Assembly (NCBI GenBank): GCA_025464975.1
Contig: JAODMT010000005.1
Location: forward strand, 1-64,000
Direction of reading: 5' to 3'
DNA: 64,000 bases
DNA from: Microbacteriaceae bacterium
GTDB lineage: Bacteria; Actinomycetota; Actinomycetes; Actinomycetales; Microbacteriaceae
The position numbers and the translations under genes are program-made. The notes under the pieces were generated by a model. That model worked only from the letters and a program-made list of their open reading frames with translations. It did not search any database and was not told the DNA's origin. Positions 8,595 to 17,065 of the stretch are shown here, one piece after another. The stretch's first letter is position 1. Every line of letters starts with the position of its first letter.

Positions 8595-9706
8595 ACGATT
8601 GCAACCTCTCGGCTTTCCAGAATGGATTGATAAATGGCGTCGACGATGCGCGAGCGGTGGAGTGCGAACTCTCCGTGGTGCCCGGCATGATCGTTTGATT
8701 GCACGGCGGCAATGAACTCGGCGATCACTGCCTTGTGATGCCCCGAAGGAACCCGAACGTCCGGAGAGACGATCGACGGGGCGCCGGCCACGTCGGCGTA
8801 GAGGGTGAGGGTTCCCGAGGTCGCATAGTTGTCCACGTGCAGGCGTGCGCCGCCGACCGATCCCAGAAGTTCCACTTCGATGTCCTCGTTCGCCTTGGAA
8901 TACGACGCCCACGAGGCTTCGAGCTGCATGCTCGAACCGTTGTCGAAGCGGATCAGCGCGCTGGTGAAGTCCTCGACGTCGAAGTCGAGTCCCGCAGCGC
9001 CGCCCGAGACGCGGTGGTTGCCTCCGCCTCGGCCCGCCCGGCCCAACTCGCTGTGACCAACTGCGCTGACGCTGATGGCACGCGGTTCATCGAGCAGATA
9101 GAGAGCGATGTCGAGCACGTGGGACCCCAGGTCGATCAGCGGGCCTCCGCCGGCAGTCGCCTTGCTCGTGAACCATGAGCCGAGCCCCGGGATGCCCGAG
9201 CGTCGAAGCCAGCTGGCGCGCGTGTGATAGACGGATCCAAGCGGCTTCTCGTCGAGATACCCGCGAAGGTATTGCACGTCGGCCCGGCGGCGGTGGTTGT
9301 ATGCGACCTCCAGCACTCGGTTGTTGCGCCGCGCCGCCTCCACCATCTGGGCGGCGAGTTCGCCGTTGATGGCTAGCGGTTTCTCGCAGAACACATGTTT
9401 GCCGCTGTTCAGCGCCGCCATCGCGATCGGATGATGCAGATCGTTTGGCACGCCGATCGAGACGACATCGAGGTCGTCGCGGGCGACCAGGTCCTCCCAG
9501 TCCGCGTAAAGGTGGGGCACCCTTCGGCTGCTGCCGAGCTCGGCGAGGCGCTCCGGTTCCTTTCCGGCCAAGGCGACGACCGTCGCCCCCGGAAGGGCGG
9601 TGAACGCGTCAAGGTGCGTGCTGCCCGCGAATCCCAGCCCGATGACTCCGACCCGAAGCGGAGGGAACCCCGTGGCCTGCTCCGCGTCCGGCGTGATGTG
9701 CGACAT
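8591..9706 (-). CDS. Gfo/Idh/MocA-family oxidoreductase
   Basis: An NAD(P)-dependent sugar dehydrogenase family member of 371 residues. The Rossmann motif [13 protein letters not shown] is near residue 20, and the family signature HVFCEKPLA with its catalytic Lys lies near residue 105. The C-terminal sheet domain includes [26 protein letters not shown] lies 9 bases before ATG 9706. First gene of the operon with ThuA and LacI. Substrate is probably a disaccharide or inositol-like polyol, by analogy with ThuB. Confidence 0.9.
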   Translation of the reverse strand: MSHITPDAEQATGFPPLRVGVIGLGFAGSTHLDAFTALPGATVVALAGKEPERLAELGSSRRVPHLYADWEDLVARDDLDVVSIGVPNDLHHPIAMAALNSGKHVFCEKPLAINGELAAQMVEAARRNNRVLEVAYNHRRRADVQYLRGYLDEKPLGSVYHTRASWLRRSGIPGLGSWFTSKATAGGGPLIDLGSHVLDIALYLLDEPRAISVSAVGHSELGRAGRGGGNHRVSGGAAGLDFDVEDFTSALIRFDNGSSMQLEASWASYSKANEDIEVELLGSVGGARLHVDNYATSGTLTLYADVAGAPSIVSPDVRVPSGHHKAVIAEFIAAVQSNDHAGHHGEFALHRSRIVDAIYQSILESREVAIV

Positions 9707-9842
9707 TGCGACTTACTCCTTCGGTGATGCGCGAACCGAGATGGAGCCGGATGCTTGCCTCCCGGGAAGCCGCACCCATCGTCGACGCGCTTCGATGAAT
9801 CTAGCGCCCCACCGTCGGCCCTCGCAAATTTCGTTGTCTCCC

Positions 9843-9863
9843 CCGCGGCGTCTTCCGCCGCGG
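9843..9863. repeat. GC-rich perfect hairpin
   Basis: CCGCGGCG (9843-9850) and CGCCGCGG (9856-9863) form an 8-bp stem with loop TCTTC in the divergent gap between the oxidoreductase and DUF1206 genes. There is no T-run on either side, so termination is unlikely. Confidence 0.35.
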
Positions 9864-9874
9864 CCGTTGCCATA

Positions 9875-9888
9875 AACTGTCGTCAGTT
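9875..9888. promoter_or_regulatory. Candidate operator dyad with central CG
   Basis: AACTG (9875-9879) and CAGTT (9884-9888) flank TCGT. The axis falls between C and G as in LacI-family sites, but the half-site spacing is shorter than the LacI consensus. It sits in the divergent promoter gap upstream of the LacI-containing operon. Confidence 0.25.
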
Positions 9889-9954
9889 GATTGGGTCCCG
9901 CAAGTCCGTTTGCTCCAACCTGCAGCCGGCCGGGCTCCGCCAGAGGAGGTACCG

Positions 9955-10005
9955 ATGGACAGAAATATCCGTTCGCGCGCACTGCCCGGCAGCAGCGACT
10001 CATGA
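9955..10005 (+). CDS. Short leader ORF coupled to the DUF1206 gene
   Basis: A 16-codon frame starting at ATG 9955, five bases after AGGAGG, the best ribosome binding site in this part of the window. Its TGA (10003-10005) overlaps the ATG (10002) of the DUF1206 gene in an ATGA arrangement, while the DUF1206 start itself lacks a good Shine-Dalgarno. It reads MDRNIRSRALPGSSDS. Either this is a translational-coupling leader, or a one-base difference separates the true N-terminus from the body of the gene. Confidence 0.5.
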   Translation: MDRNIRSRALPGSSDS

Positions 10006-10805
10006 AGGGCACCGCCGTTCGCGGAGCCGCTAAAGCTGAGAACAGCCGCCCGCTCCGCATGGGCGCCCGGGTCGGATACGCGGTCAATGGGCTGGTGCAT
10101 CTGCTCATCGGCGTGATCGCAATCAGTGTCGCGGTGGGAACCGGCGGCGAGGCGGACCAGTCCGGCGCGCTCGGTCAGCTCGCTGGCTCCCCGGGCGGTC
10201 TCGCGCTGCTCTGGATCACGGTGGTCGGACTTACCCTGTTGGGCATTTGGCAGATCTTGCACGCCTTCCTCAGCTCCGGGTCCGACTCGACTCGCAAGTG
10301 GGCCCACCGAATCGGCGAACTCGGCAAGGCCGCCGCCTATCTCTTCGTTGCCGCGACGGCGTACACCTTCGCCAGCGGCTCGACAACAAACTCGGTCGGT
10401 TCGACCCAATCGCTCTCGGCGAGGCTGCTCGCCCTCCCGGGGGGAATCTTCATCCTGTTTGTCTTTGGCGCGCTCATCGTCGGGATCGGTGTCGCGTTCG
10501 TGGTTCGCGGACTCACCAGACGCTTCCTGAAATCGGTGAATGTACCTCATGGACCGCTGGGAAGGGTGGCCGTTGCGCTCGGAGTGGTCGGATACGTGGC
10601 CAAGGGGATCGCCCTTGCGGTGGTGGGGGTGCTCTTCTGCGTCGCCGCGGCAACCATCAATCCGAGCGAAGCCACCGGCCTGGACGGGGCGCTCAAAGCA
10701 CTGACCGCGCTGCCATTCGGCACCGTCCTTCTCGTTCTCGTCGGAGCCGGCCTGATCGCTTACGGCGTGTATTGCGGCTTTCGGGCCCGCCTCGCGCGCC
10801 TGTGA
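10002..10805 (+). CDS. DUF1206-family membrane protein
   Basis: About 267 residues with six hydrophobic helices arranged as three similar two-helix units, the layout of DUF1206. Each unit opens with a phrase of the type ARVGYAVNGLVHLLIG, IGELGKAAAYLFVA or LGVVGYVAKGIALAVVG. The function of the family is unknown; it is common in actinobacteria and cyanobacteria. The start at ATG 10002 removes an unlikely upstream extension and overlaps the leader ORF. The phosphatase and polyphosphate kinase genes follow on the same strand but with gaps, so co-transcription is uncertain. Confidence 0.85.
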   Translation: MKGTAVRGAAKAENSRPLRMGARVGYAVNGLVHLLIGVIAISVAVGTGGEADQSGALGQLAGSPGGLALLWITVVGLTLLGIWQILHAFLSSGSDSTRKWAHRIGELGKAAAYLFVAATAYTFASGSTTNSVGSTQSLSARLLALPGGIFILFVFGALIVGIGVAFVVRGLTRRFLKSVNVPHGPLGRVAVALGVVGYVAKGIALAVVGVLFCVAAATINPSEATGLDGALKALTALPFGTVLLVLVGAGLIAYGVYCGFRARLARL

Positions 10806-10900
10806 GCAGCCGACCAAGACGACTCCGCCGCTCTGGCCAGTGATTGGCTCCCGAAAACAACGCGCCCGCTCGAAATGCGGATCGCTGAAAGGACACCTTC

Positions 10901-11680
10901 GTGGCCACTGAGACGGAAGTGAGCGGGGATCGCTCCGGGTTCTGGCGTTCCAAATTTGTCGTGGAGGAACGCTACGTATCGCGTGCGACGAGGTCCCGGC
11001 TCTACGCGACCTCGGCGATCCTCATCGCGCTCGGTGCCGTGCTCTTCGTGACCATCCTGATCGGGGTGCTGCAGCATTCCGGTGTCACCGTGCTCGACCG
11101 GCCGGTCGAACGCTGGATGAACGCGGATCGAACGGCGGCGGTCACCCTGGTAATGACAGTCCTCACCATCGCGTTCGGACCGGTGGTGCTTCCGATCATT
11201 GTTTTGATCGTCACGGTGCTGTGGGTTGCGATCGGCAAGCACGCCTGGCGGCCGCTCCTTCTCGCTGGCGCGATGATTGCGGGCGTCGGCGTGGCCAACC
11301 TCATCGCCTACACCATCCAACGGCATCGCCCACCGACCAATTTCATGCTGATCGGCAATGACACGACATTCTCGTTTCCGTCCGGCCACGTGCTCGGCGC
11401 AAGCGACTTTCTCGTCATCACCGCCTTCCTCATCATCTCCCGGGCACCGAAGATTCGGCGAGTTCTCATTGCGCTGCCCATCGCGTGGCTCGGCGTTCTT
11501 TTGGCGATGTTCAGCCGGATGTACCTTGGTTACCACTGGTTTTCGGACACCCTCGCCTCCCTCACCCTGTCGTGCATCATCGTTGGCGCAGTCATTGCGA
11601 TTGACACCTGGCGCACCGTTCGCGTGGCTGGCGAACCGGTGACTGGGGCACTCTCCCAACCGCAGGCAGATGGCACCTAG
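10901..11680 (+). CDS. PAP2-family membrane phosphatase
   Basis: A 259-residue membrane protein with about five or six helices. All three PAP2 motifs are visible: a basic QRHRPP segment, FPSGHVLGAS with the general-acid His, and SRMYLGYHWFSD with the nucleophile His and supporting Asp. Such enzymes hydrolyse lipid phosphates such as undecaprenyl pyrophosphate or phosphatidic acid at the outer membrane face. GTG 10901 follows AAAGGA by about eight bases. Undecaprenyl pyrophosphate recycling would suit an EPS-producing cell, but the substrate is not determined. Confidence 0.85.
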   Translation: MATETEVSGDRSGFWRSKFVVEERYVSRATRSRLYATSAILIALGAVLFVTILIGVLQHSGVTVLDRPVERWMNADRTAAVTLVMTVLTIAFGPVVLPIIVLIVTVLWVAIGKHAWRPLLLAGAMIAGVGVANLIAYTIQRHRPPTNFMLIGNDTTFSFPSGHVLGASDFLVITAFLIISRAPKIRRVLIALPIAWLGVLLAMFSRMYLGYHWFSDTLASLTLSCIIVGAVIAIDTWRTVRVAGEPVTGALSQPQADGT

Positions 11681-11825
11681 GGTCGCGGCGCGAGCCATCC
11701 GGCGCCTCGATGGTCTGAGCGCGTACTGTGTGTAACCAATGGGGGACGGTCGGCGCGCCTGGCGCGATTCGAACGACCGGCGCCCCTCGCCGCCGGCCTA
11801 CTTGAGAGACAGTTGGGACACCCAC

Positions 11826-12647
11826 ATGCCAGGCACCAAGAAGAAGTCAGCCCGCAAACGAGTGCCGAAAAGCGCCTACGAGGCCGAGCTCGAGCGGCTG
11901 CAGGTCGATCTGGTTGACATGCAGCGGTGGATCACGACCACCGGCGCGCGTGTCGTGGTGATCTTCGAAGGGCGCGACGCGGCGGGCAAGGGCGGCGCAA
12001 TCAAACGCGTTGCGCAGTATCTGAATCCGCGCACTGCGCGAGTCGTCGCGCTTCCCAAGCCGAGCGAGCGGGAGAGCGGGCAGTGGTACTTCCAGCGCTA
12101 CATCGAGCGTCTGCCCACTGCGGGAGAGATAGTGCTGATGGACCGGTCCTGGTACAACCGCGCCGGGGTCGAACACGTGATGGGCTACTGCACCCCGGAG
12201 GAGTACGCACGATTCCTGCGGCAGGCCCCCGTCTTCGAACGGATGCTCGTTGAAGACGGAATCATCCTGCTCAAGTACTGGTTCTCGGTGTCCGACAAGG
12301 AGCAGGAGGCACGATTCCGCTCGCGCCTCAAGGACCCGATGCGTCGCTGGAAACTCTCGGAGACAGACATGCTCTCAATCACCAAGTGGGAGGACTACTC
12401 CCGCGCGAAAGACGAGATGTTTGAGTACACCGACCTCGAGGAGACTCCGTGGTGGACAGTGGAGAGCGAGGACAAACGGGCGGCGCGGCTCAATGTGATC
12501 AGCCACCTGCTCTCACAGGTGCCGTACGAGCGCCTACAGCCGGAAGAAGTGAAGATTCCACCGCGACCGGACGCGGCGAACTACGAGCGGCCGTCCAAGG
12601 AGCTGTACCAGTACGTTCCGGACCACGCCGCGACGCTTCGCGGATGA
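11826..12647 (+). CDS. ppk2: Polyphosphate kinase 2
   Basis: A 273-residue PPK2-family enzyme that moves phosphate between polyphosphate and nucleotides. Walker A GRDAAGKGG lies at residues 49-57, and the lid/Walker B region LMDRSWYNRAGVEHVMG follows, with the conserved QWYFQRYIERLP before it. Single-domain length fits class I (nucleoside diphosphate phosphorylation). ATG 11826 gives the usual short basic N-terminus (MPGTKKKSARKR); an in-frame ATG at 11739 would add 29 unconserved residues. Its stop faces that of lepB, nine bases away. Confidence 0.92.
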   Translation: MPGTKKKSARKRVPKSAYEAELERLQVDLVDMQRWITTTGARVVVIFEGRDAAGKGGAIKRVAQYLNPRTARVVALPKPSERESGQWYFQRYIERLPTAGEIVLMDRSWYNRAGVEHVMGYCTPEEYARFLRQAPVFERMLVEDGIILLKYWFSVSDKEQEARFRSRLKDPMRRWKLSETDMLSITKWEDYSRAKDEMFEYTDLEETPWWTVESEDKRAARLNVISHLLSQVPYERLQPEEVKIPPRPDAANYERPSKELYQYVPDHAATLRG

Positions 12648-12656
12648 CGGGCGAGC

Positions 12657-13406
12657 CTACTTGGTCGGGCGGCTGACGCCGCTGAATACGTCTGGATAGT
12701 CGCTCAGGATCGTCCAACGGCTGGTCGGCCAGCTGATGAGAAACGCCCGACCGACGACATCATTCATGGGAACGAATCCCTTACTCGGCGTATCCCGGTT
12801 GTAACGGGAGTCCTTGGAGTCGTAGCGGTTGTCCCCCATGACCCAAAGTCGGTTCGGCGGCACCGTAACGGAGAAATTGTCCGCGGACACGCTCGTGCTG
12901 CCCTGCGGCAATTTCACATACTCATGCTCGTCAAGGGGGATTCCGTTGACCGTCATTTGGCCGAATGCGTTGCAACAGGCCACCTTGTCCCCCGGCAGAC
13001 CGATGACCCGCTTGATGAGGTGGTCGTTGCTGTCAGAGGTGCTCAGGCCGACGACTGACAGGACCCAGTCGATGCCGGCCGCGATCCCGCTCTGCGGAGC
13101 AACCGGCGCCGGGGGCAACCAGCCGCCGGGATCCTTGAACACGACAACGTCCCCGCGCTGAATAGGGACCACGTTCGGCACGAGTTCGTCGACGATGATG
13201 CGGTCGTTGATTTGAAGCGTGTTCTCCATCGACCCCGATGGGATGTAGAAGGACCGGATGAGGAAGGACTTGATTCCGACGGATACGACGATTGCCACAA
13301 CGACAATCAGCACGATGTCGCGAATGAATAGTTTCGTGCCGCGACCCTTGCGGCTTGTGGATTCTGCCGCGCCGACGCTCGTCGTGGCACTCTTACTGTC
13401 AGTCAC
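12657..13406 (-). CDS. lepB: Signal peptidase I
   Basis: A type I signal peptidase of 249 residues with a single N-terminal membrane anchor (about residues 28-50). The catalytic serine is Ser59 in IPSGSM and the general base is Lys132 in IKRVIGLPGD; box E, WVMGDNRYDSKDSR, is near the C-terminal third. It cleaves signal peptides of secreted proteins outside the membrane. The insertion between boxes B and D (a Gly/Pro-rich segment with PPAPVAPQSG) is typical of actinobacterial enzymes. Monocistronic and convergent with ppk2. Confidence 0.95.
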   Translation of the reverse strand: MTDSKSATTSVGAAESTSRKGRGTKLFIRDIVLIVVVAIVVSVGIKSFLIRSFYIPSGSMENTLQINDRIIVDELVPNVVPIQRGDVVVFKDPGGWLPPAPVAPQSGIAAGIDWVLSVVGLSTSDSNDHLIKRVIGLPGDKVACCNAFGQMTVNGIPLDEHEYVKLPQGSTSVSADNFSVTVPPNRLWVMGDNRYDSKDSRYNRDTPSKGFVPMNDVVGRAFLISWPTSRWTILSDYPDVFSGVSRPTK

Positions 13407-13474
13407 TTAACCCCCGGGGTATCTTCACCAGTCTGCACTACGCAACCCCCACGTTTTCCGTGTCCCACCCCGAT

Positions 13475-13560
13475 GGTCGAGTCGCGCCGCCAGGAGGCGT
13501 ATCGAGGCACGCACCGCACACGCGGCGCTCTCGATACGCTCGCAAGCTCGCTACTCGACC
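13475..13560. repeat. Imperfect inverted repeat of Micrococcales intergenic type
   Basis: GGTCGAGT (13475-13482) with ACTCGACC (13553-13560), and CGTATCGAG (13498-13506) with CTCGATACG (13530-13538), make a nested hairpin between lepB and the SRAP gene. The right arm (TCGATACGCTCGC...CTACTCGACC) resembles a short repetitive sequence I recall as scattered through Microbacteriaceae genomes. Confidence 0.6.
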
Positions 13561-13583
13561 CGCAGAAACGCGAGAATGGGTTC

Positions 13584-14297
13584 ATGTGCGGACGCTTCGC
13601 GATGGACAAGAGCACCGACGAACTCATCGAGGAGTTCACGGCCACCGGCGGCGACTTCCGCGACTGGCGCCCCGGATGGAACATCCGGCCGACCGATCCG
13701 ATCGCGACAGTTATTGAATCGGCAAAGGACGGGCGGGAACCGGTTCGTCGGCTCGAACTGGCGCGGTGGTCCCTCACCCCCGGTTGGTCGAAGTCCCTCA
13801 GAATGAAGGTGCCCACGTTCAATGCCCGCAGCGAGGGCATCACCGAAAAGGCCTCGTTCAAGGCCGCCATCCGATCGAAGCGCGCTCTCATCCCGGCGTC
13901 GGGCTACTACGAGTGGCGGACCGATCCCCTGACGAACAAGAAGACCCCCTTCTACATCCGGCCCCTGGAGAACGAGGTGATGGCGTTCGCAGGAATCTAC
14001 TCCTGGTGGAGAGATCATTCCGTCGCCGACGACGACCCCACGGCGTGGACTCTCACCACGACCATTCTGACCGCGGATGCCGTGCACACTCTCGACCACA
14101 TCCACGACCGGAACCCGGTGCCGTTGCCTCACGAAATGTGGGCCGAATGGCTCGATCCCCGGGTGGAGGGCACCCAGGACTTCGTCGACCGCGCGGTGGC
14201 GGCTGCCGTCGCCGTGGCCGAGCAACTGGAGATTGTGGAGCTCTCGGCGGTAACGGACGAAGGACCAAAGGAACTGGATATTCCGACGGCGGAGTAG
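13584..14297 (+). CDS. SRAP-domain protein (YedK/HMCES family)
   Basis: A 237-residue SOS-response-associated peptidase fold. ATG 13584 gives the required MCGRF N-terminus: Cys2 is exposed after Met removal and forms the DNA-protein crosslink with abasic sites in single-stranded DNA. Other conserved pieces are PTFNARSEGI, the ALIPASGYYEW stretch with the active Glu, and the IHDRNPVPL segment with the His. It protects abasic sites from error-prone processing. The upstream 13475-13560 repeat may be part of its leader or just intergenic. Confidence 0.92.
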   Translation: MCGRFAMDKSTDELIEEFTATGGDFRDWRPGWNIRPTDPIATVIESAKDGREPVRRLELARWSLTPGWSKSLRMKVPTFNARSEGITEKASFKAAIRSKRALIPASGYYEWRTDPLTNKKTPFYIRPLENEVMAFAGIYSWWRDHSVADDDPTAWTLTTTILTADAVHTLDHIHDRNPVPLPHEMWAEWLDPRVEGTQDFVDRAVAAAVAVAEQLEIVELSAVTDEGPKELDIPTAE

Positions 14298-14305
14298 CCG
14301 CCCGG

Positions 14306-16375
14306 CTAGGACCTCGTCTTCAGCGTCTTCTCGCGCAGCGGCTCGGCGCCTGACTCACGACGGCGCCGGTAGTAGTCCGCGGCCTCCTCCTGCCGGATGC
14401 GCTCGGCGCCGGTCGCAATCGGAGCCCGAACGTGCTCGGGTTCAAACCCGAAGGCATCCACAAGGTCGGTGGCGTGAGGGCGGAGGCGCGGCAGGAGCCG
14501 ATCGTCGATGTAGTCGGTGATGGCCGTCGCCCGCTGGGCCGAGAGGCGTCCGTTGATGAGATACCACGCGAGGTTCTTCTCGATAAGTCCCAGGCCGAAG
14601 AGATCGCGCAGCCCGGTGAGCACCTCGCTGGTCTTCGCATCCGTCACTTGCTCGAGGGCCTCCGTGAAGGCCTCCCACTGCAGCAGTTCGGCGTGCGCTC
14701 GAGCGGCGCCGATGAGCTCGTTCTGATTCGAGTTGAACAGCGCGGCGGCATCCGTGGCCGACAGCTTGTTGGCGCTTCGAAGTCGACCGGCGAGGGAACC
14801 GACCATGGTCTCGACGCGATCGGTGAGCAACTGCCGTTGCGCCTCCTCGTCGCGCACCGAGCCGACCGCGCGCGCGGTCGAACCGAAGTCCACGACGGTT
14901 TGGGCGAGGCGGCGAAGGCCGGAGCGACTGATTGCGGTCGTCCCGACCCGGCCTACGAGGTACCCGGCCACCGCGCGCGCATCGGCCTTACCCAGCTTGC
15001 GGGAGAAGTCGGTGAGAAGACGCTTCGCCACGAGCTGTAGCAGAACGTTGTTGTCACCCTCGAAGGTCACGTAGATGTCGAGGTCCGCCCGCAGCTGGGT
15101 GAGACGGTTTTCGGCGAGGTATCCGGCACCGCCGCATGCCTCGCGGGCCTCCTGCAGGATCTCGAGCGCGCTCCAGGTACTCAGCGACTTGAGCGCCGCC
15201 GCGAGGGTCTCGAGATCCTCGCGGTCCGCGTCGGTCGCTCGTACGCCGGAGAAGACGCCGTCGAAGACGGTGAGGAGCTTCTCGTGGGCGAAGGACATCG
15301 CGTAGGTCGTCGCGAGCTTAGGAAGCAGCCTGCGCTGGTGAAGCTGGTAGTCGAGGATGACCTCTTCCTCGATAGGACTGGCCGCCGAGAACTGCCGGCG
15401 CTCCGCCCCGTACTTGATGGCGATGAAGAGGGCCAGCTTGCTCGCAACGACGGAGGCCCCGTCGAGCGAGACGCGGCCCTGCACGAGGGTTCCGATCATG
15501 GTGAAGAATCGCCGACCGGGACTCGCGATGGGCGACGAGTAGCTGCCGTCGGGCGCAACATCGCCGTACCGGTTGAGCAGATTCTCTCGGGGTACGCGCA
15601 CGTCGTGAAAGTGCAACCTGCCGTTGTCGATTCCGTTCAATCCACCCTTTGGCCCGTCGTCTTCTCCGCCGACGCCAGGGAGGAAGCCGTTCTCGTCCCG
15701 GATCGGCACGTAGAAGGCGTGAACACCGTGATTGATTCCCCCCGTGATCAGCTGCGCGAAGACCACGGCCGCCGTTCCGTGCAGCGCCGCATTACCGAGG
15801 TAGTCCTTCCATGCGGCGCGGAACGGGGTGTCGATCACGAATTCTTCGCTGAGGGGGTCGTAGGTCGCCGTCGTGCCGATTGCCGCAACATCCGATCCGT
15901 GTCCGGTCTCGGTCATAGCAAAGGCTCCGGGAGTCTCGAGGCTCATGATCGCGGGAAGGAATCTCTCGTGGTGCCGCTCCGTGCCGAGGTGCAGCACCGC
16001 CGCCCCGAACAGGCCCCACTGCACACCGGACTTGATCTGCAGCGACGGATCGGCGATGACGACCTCTTCGAAAGAAGCGATGTTGCCGCCGTGATCGTCG
16101 TTTCCGCCGAGCCGGGTGGGAAACGCCCGCAAAACGGACTTCGTTCCGGCAAGGAGCTTCAACTGGCCGAAGACACGGGTGCGCTGTTCGTCGAGCGTCA
16201 ACCCGTCGATGCGGTGAAACTCTTCCCGCTTCATGAATTCGCGGGACTCGCGCCGCGCCCCCGCCCAGTTTCCAAGCAAGTAGTCCCCGAGCCACGCCGT
16301 GTCGATTCCGCCGCCCGATCCGGCAGACGGACTCAGTGCGGATGCGGTCGCACTCTGATCGGCGAGTTGAGTCAT
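14306..16375 (-). CDS. Acyl-CoA oxidase / acyl-CoA dehydrogenase-family protein
   Basis: About 689 residues, the length of acyl-CoA oxidases rather than of 380-residue dehydrogenases. It contains the FAD/substrate motif AFAMTETGHGSDV, a KDYLGNAA segment, the GRVSLDGASVVASKLALFIAIKY helix region, and EACGGAGYLAENRL followed by TFEGDNNVLLQLVAKRLL, which carries the Glu typical of ACOX. It would oxidise acyl-CoA to enoyl-CoA in beta-oxidation. ATG 16375 leaves the usual Ala/Ser-rich leader; a reading to 16558 would cross the neighbouring promoter. No other beta-oxidation genes lie nearby. Confidence 0.87.
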   Translation of the reverse strand: MTQLADQSATASALSPSAGSGGGIDTAWLGDYLLGNWAGARRESREFMKREEFHRIDGLTLDEQRTRVFGQLKLLAGTKSVLRAFPTRLGGNDDHGGNIASFEEVVIADPSLQIKSGVQWGLFGAAVLHLGTERHHERFLPAIMSLETPGAFAMTETGHGSDVAAIGTTATYDPLSEEFVIDTPFRAAWKDYLGNAALHGTAAVVFAQLITGGINHGVHAFYVPIRDENGFLPGVGGEDDGPKGGLNGIDNGRLHFHDVRVPRENLLNRYGDVAPDGSYSSPIASPGRRFFTMIGTLVQGRVSLDGASVVASKLALFIAIKYGAERRQFSAASPIEEEVILDYQLHQRRLLPKLATTYAMSFAHEKLLTVFDGVFSGVRATDADREDLETLAAALKSLSTWSALEILQEAREACGGAGYLAENRLTQLRADLDIYVTFEGDNNVLLQLVAKRLLTDFSRKLGKADARAVAGYLVGRVGTTAISRSGLRRLAQTVVDFGSTARAVGSVRDEEAQRQLLTDRVETMVGSLAGRLRSANKLSATDAAALFNSNQNELIGAARAHAELLQWEAFTEALEQVTDAKTSEVLTGLRDLFGLGLIEKNLAWYLINGRLSAQRATAITDYIDDRLLPRLRPHATDLVDAFGFEPEHVRAPIATGAERIRQEEAADYYRRRRESGAEPLREKTLKTRS

Positions 16376-16581
16376 GATTGGTTGGCGCCTTCTCGTTGGG
16401 ATGGGTCTCGTCATCCGACGGTACGATCCGGGCGGTACCGCGCAAAAACCATCGTGTGCCCCGCACGAAACGAGGCGCCCGAGGGGCCCATCCCTTGTGG
16501 AATTCCACAGTGGCCGGCCGTCGGGGGAATGCGGACACCTACCACCGACGTTGCCCAAGGTTGTCTAGTGAAGGAGAAAAT

Positions 16582-16971
16582 ATGCCCACCATCAACCTGA
16601 CGACGGATGCCTTCGAGAAGACCGTCATCTCGTCCGGAATCACGCTGGTCGACTTCTGGGCCGACTGGTGCGGCCCGTGCAAGATGTTCGGACCGATCTA
16701 TGAGGCCGCGAGCGAGAAGAACCCGGACATCACCTTCGGGAAGGTCGACACCGAGGCGGAGCAGGCGCTCGCCAGCGCTGCCGGCATCACCTCGATCCCC
16801 ACACTGATGGCGTTCCGAGATGGGGTGCTCGTATTCGCGCAGCCGGGCGCGCTTCCGGCCCCGGCACTCGACCAGGTGATCGAAGCAGTCAAGGCGCTCG
16901 ACATGGACGAGGTTCACGCGAAGGTCGCCGAGCAGGCCGCGGCAAACGGATCGGCGACGCCCGAGGCATAG
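16582..16971 (+). CDS. trxA: Thioredoxin
   Basis: A 129-residue thioredoxin. The redox centre WCGPC is at residues 29-33 (Cys30, Cys33), preceded by LVDFWAD and followed by the cis-Pro loop GITSIPTLMAF. It reduces disulfides in the cytoplasm. A C-terminal tail of about 25 residues beyond the fold (VHAKVAEQAA and following) is helical and Ala-rich. AAGGAG stands five bases before ATG 16582. Confidence 0.93.
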   Translation: MPTINLTTDAFEKTVISSGITLVDFWADWCGPCKMFGPIYEAASEKNPDITFGKVDTEAEQALASAAGITSIPTLMAFRDGVLVFAQPGALPAPALDQVIEAVKALDMDEVHAKVAEQAAANGSATPEA

Positions 16972-17065
16972 TCGCGACACACGCAGGCCCTCAACGCCGG
17001 GTCTCGCCGGGCTTGCTCCCCCAATGGGCGCCCCCGAAATAGGCTGGCCGAGGAACGGAGTTGCC

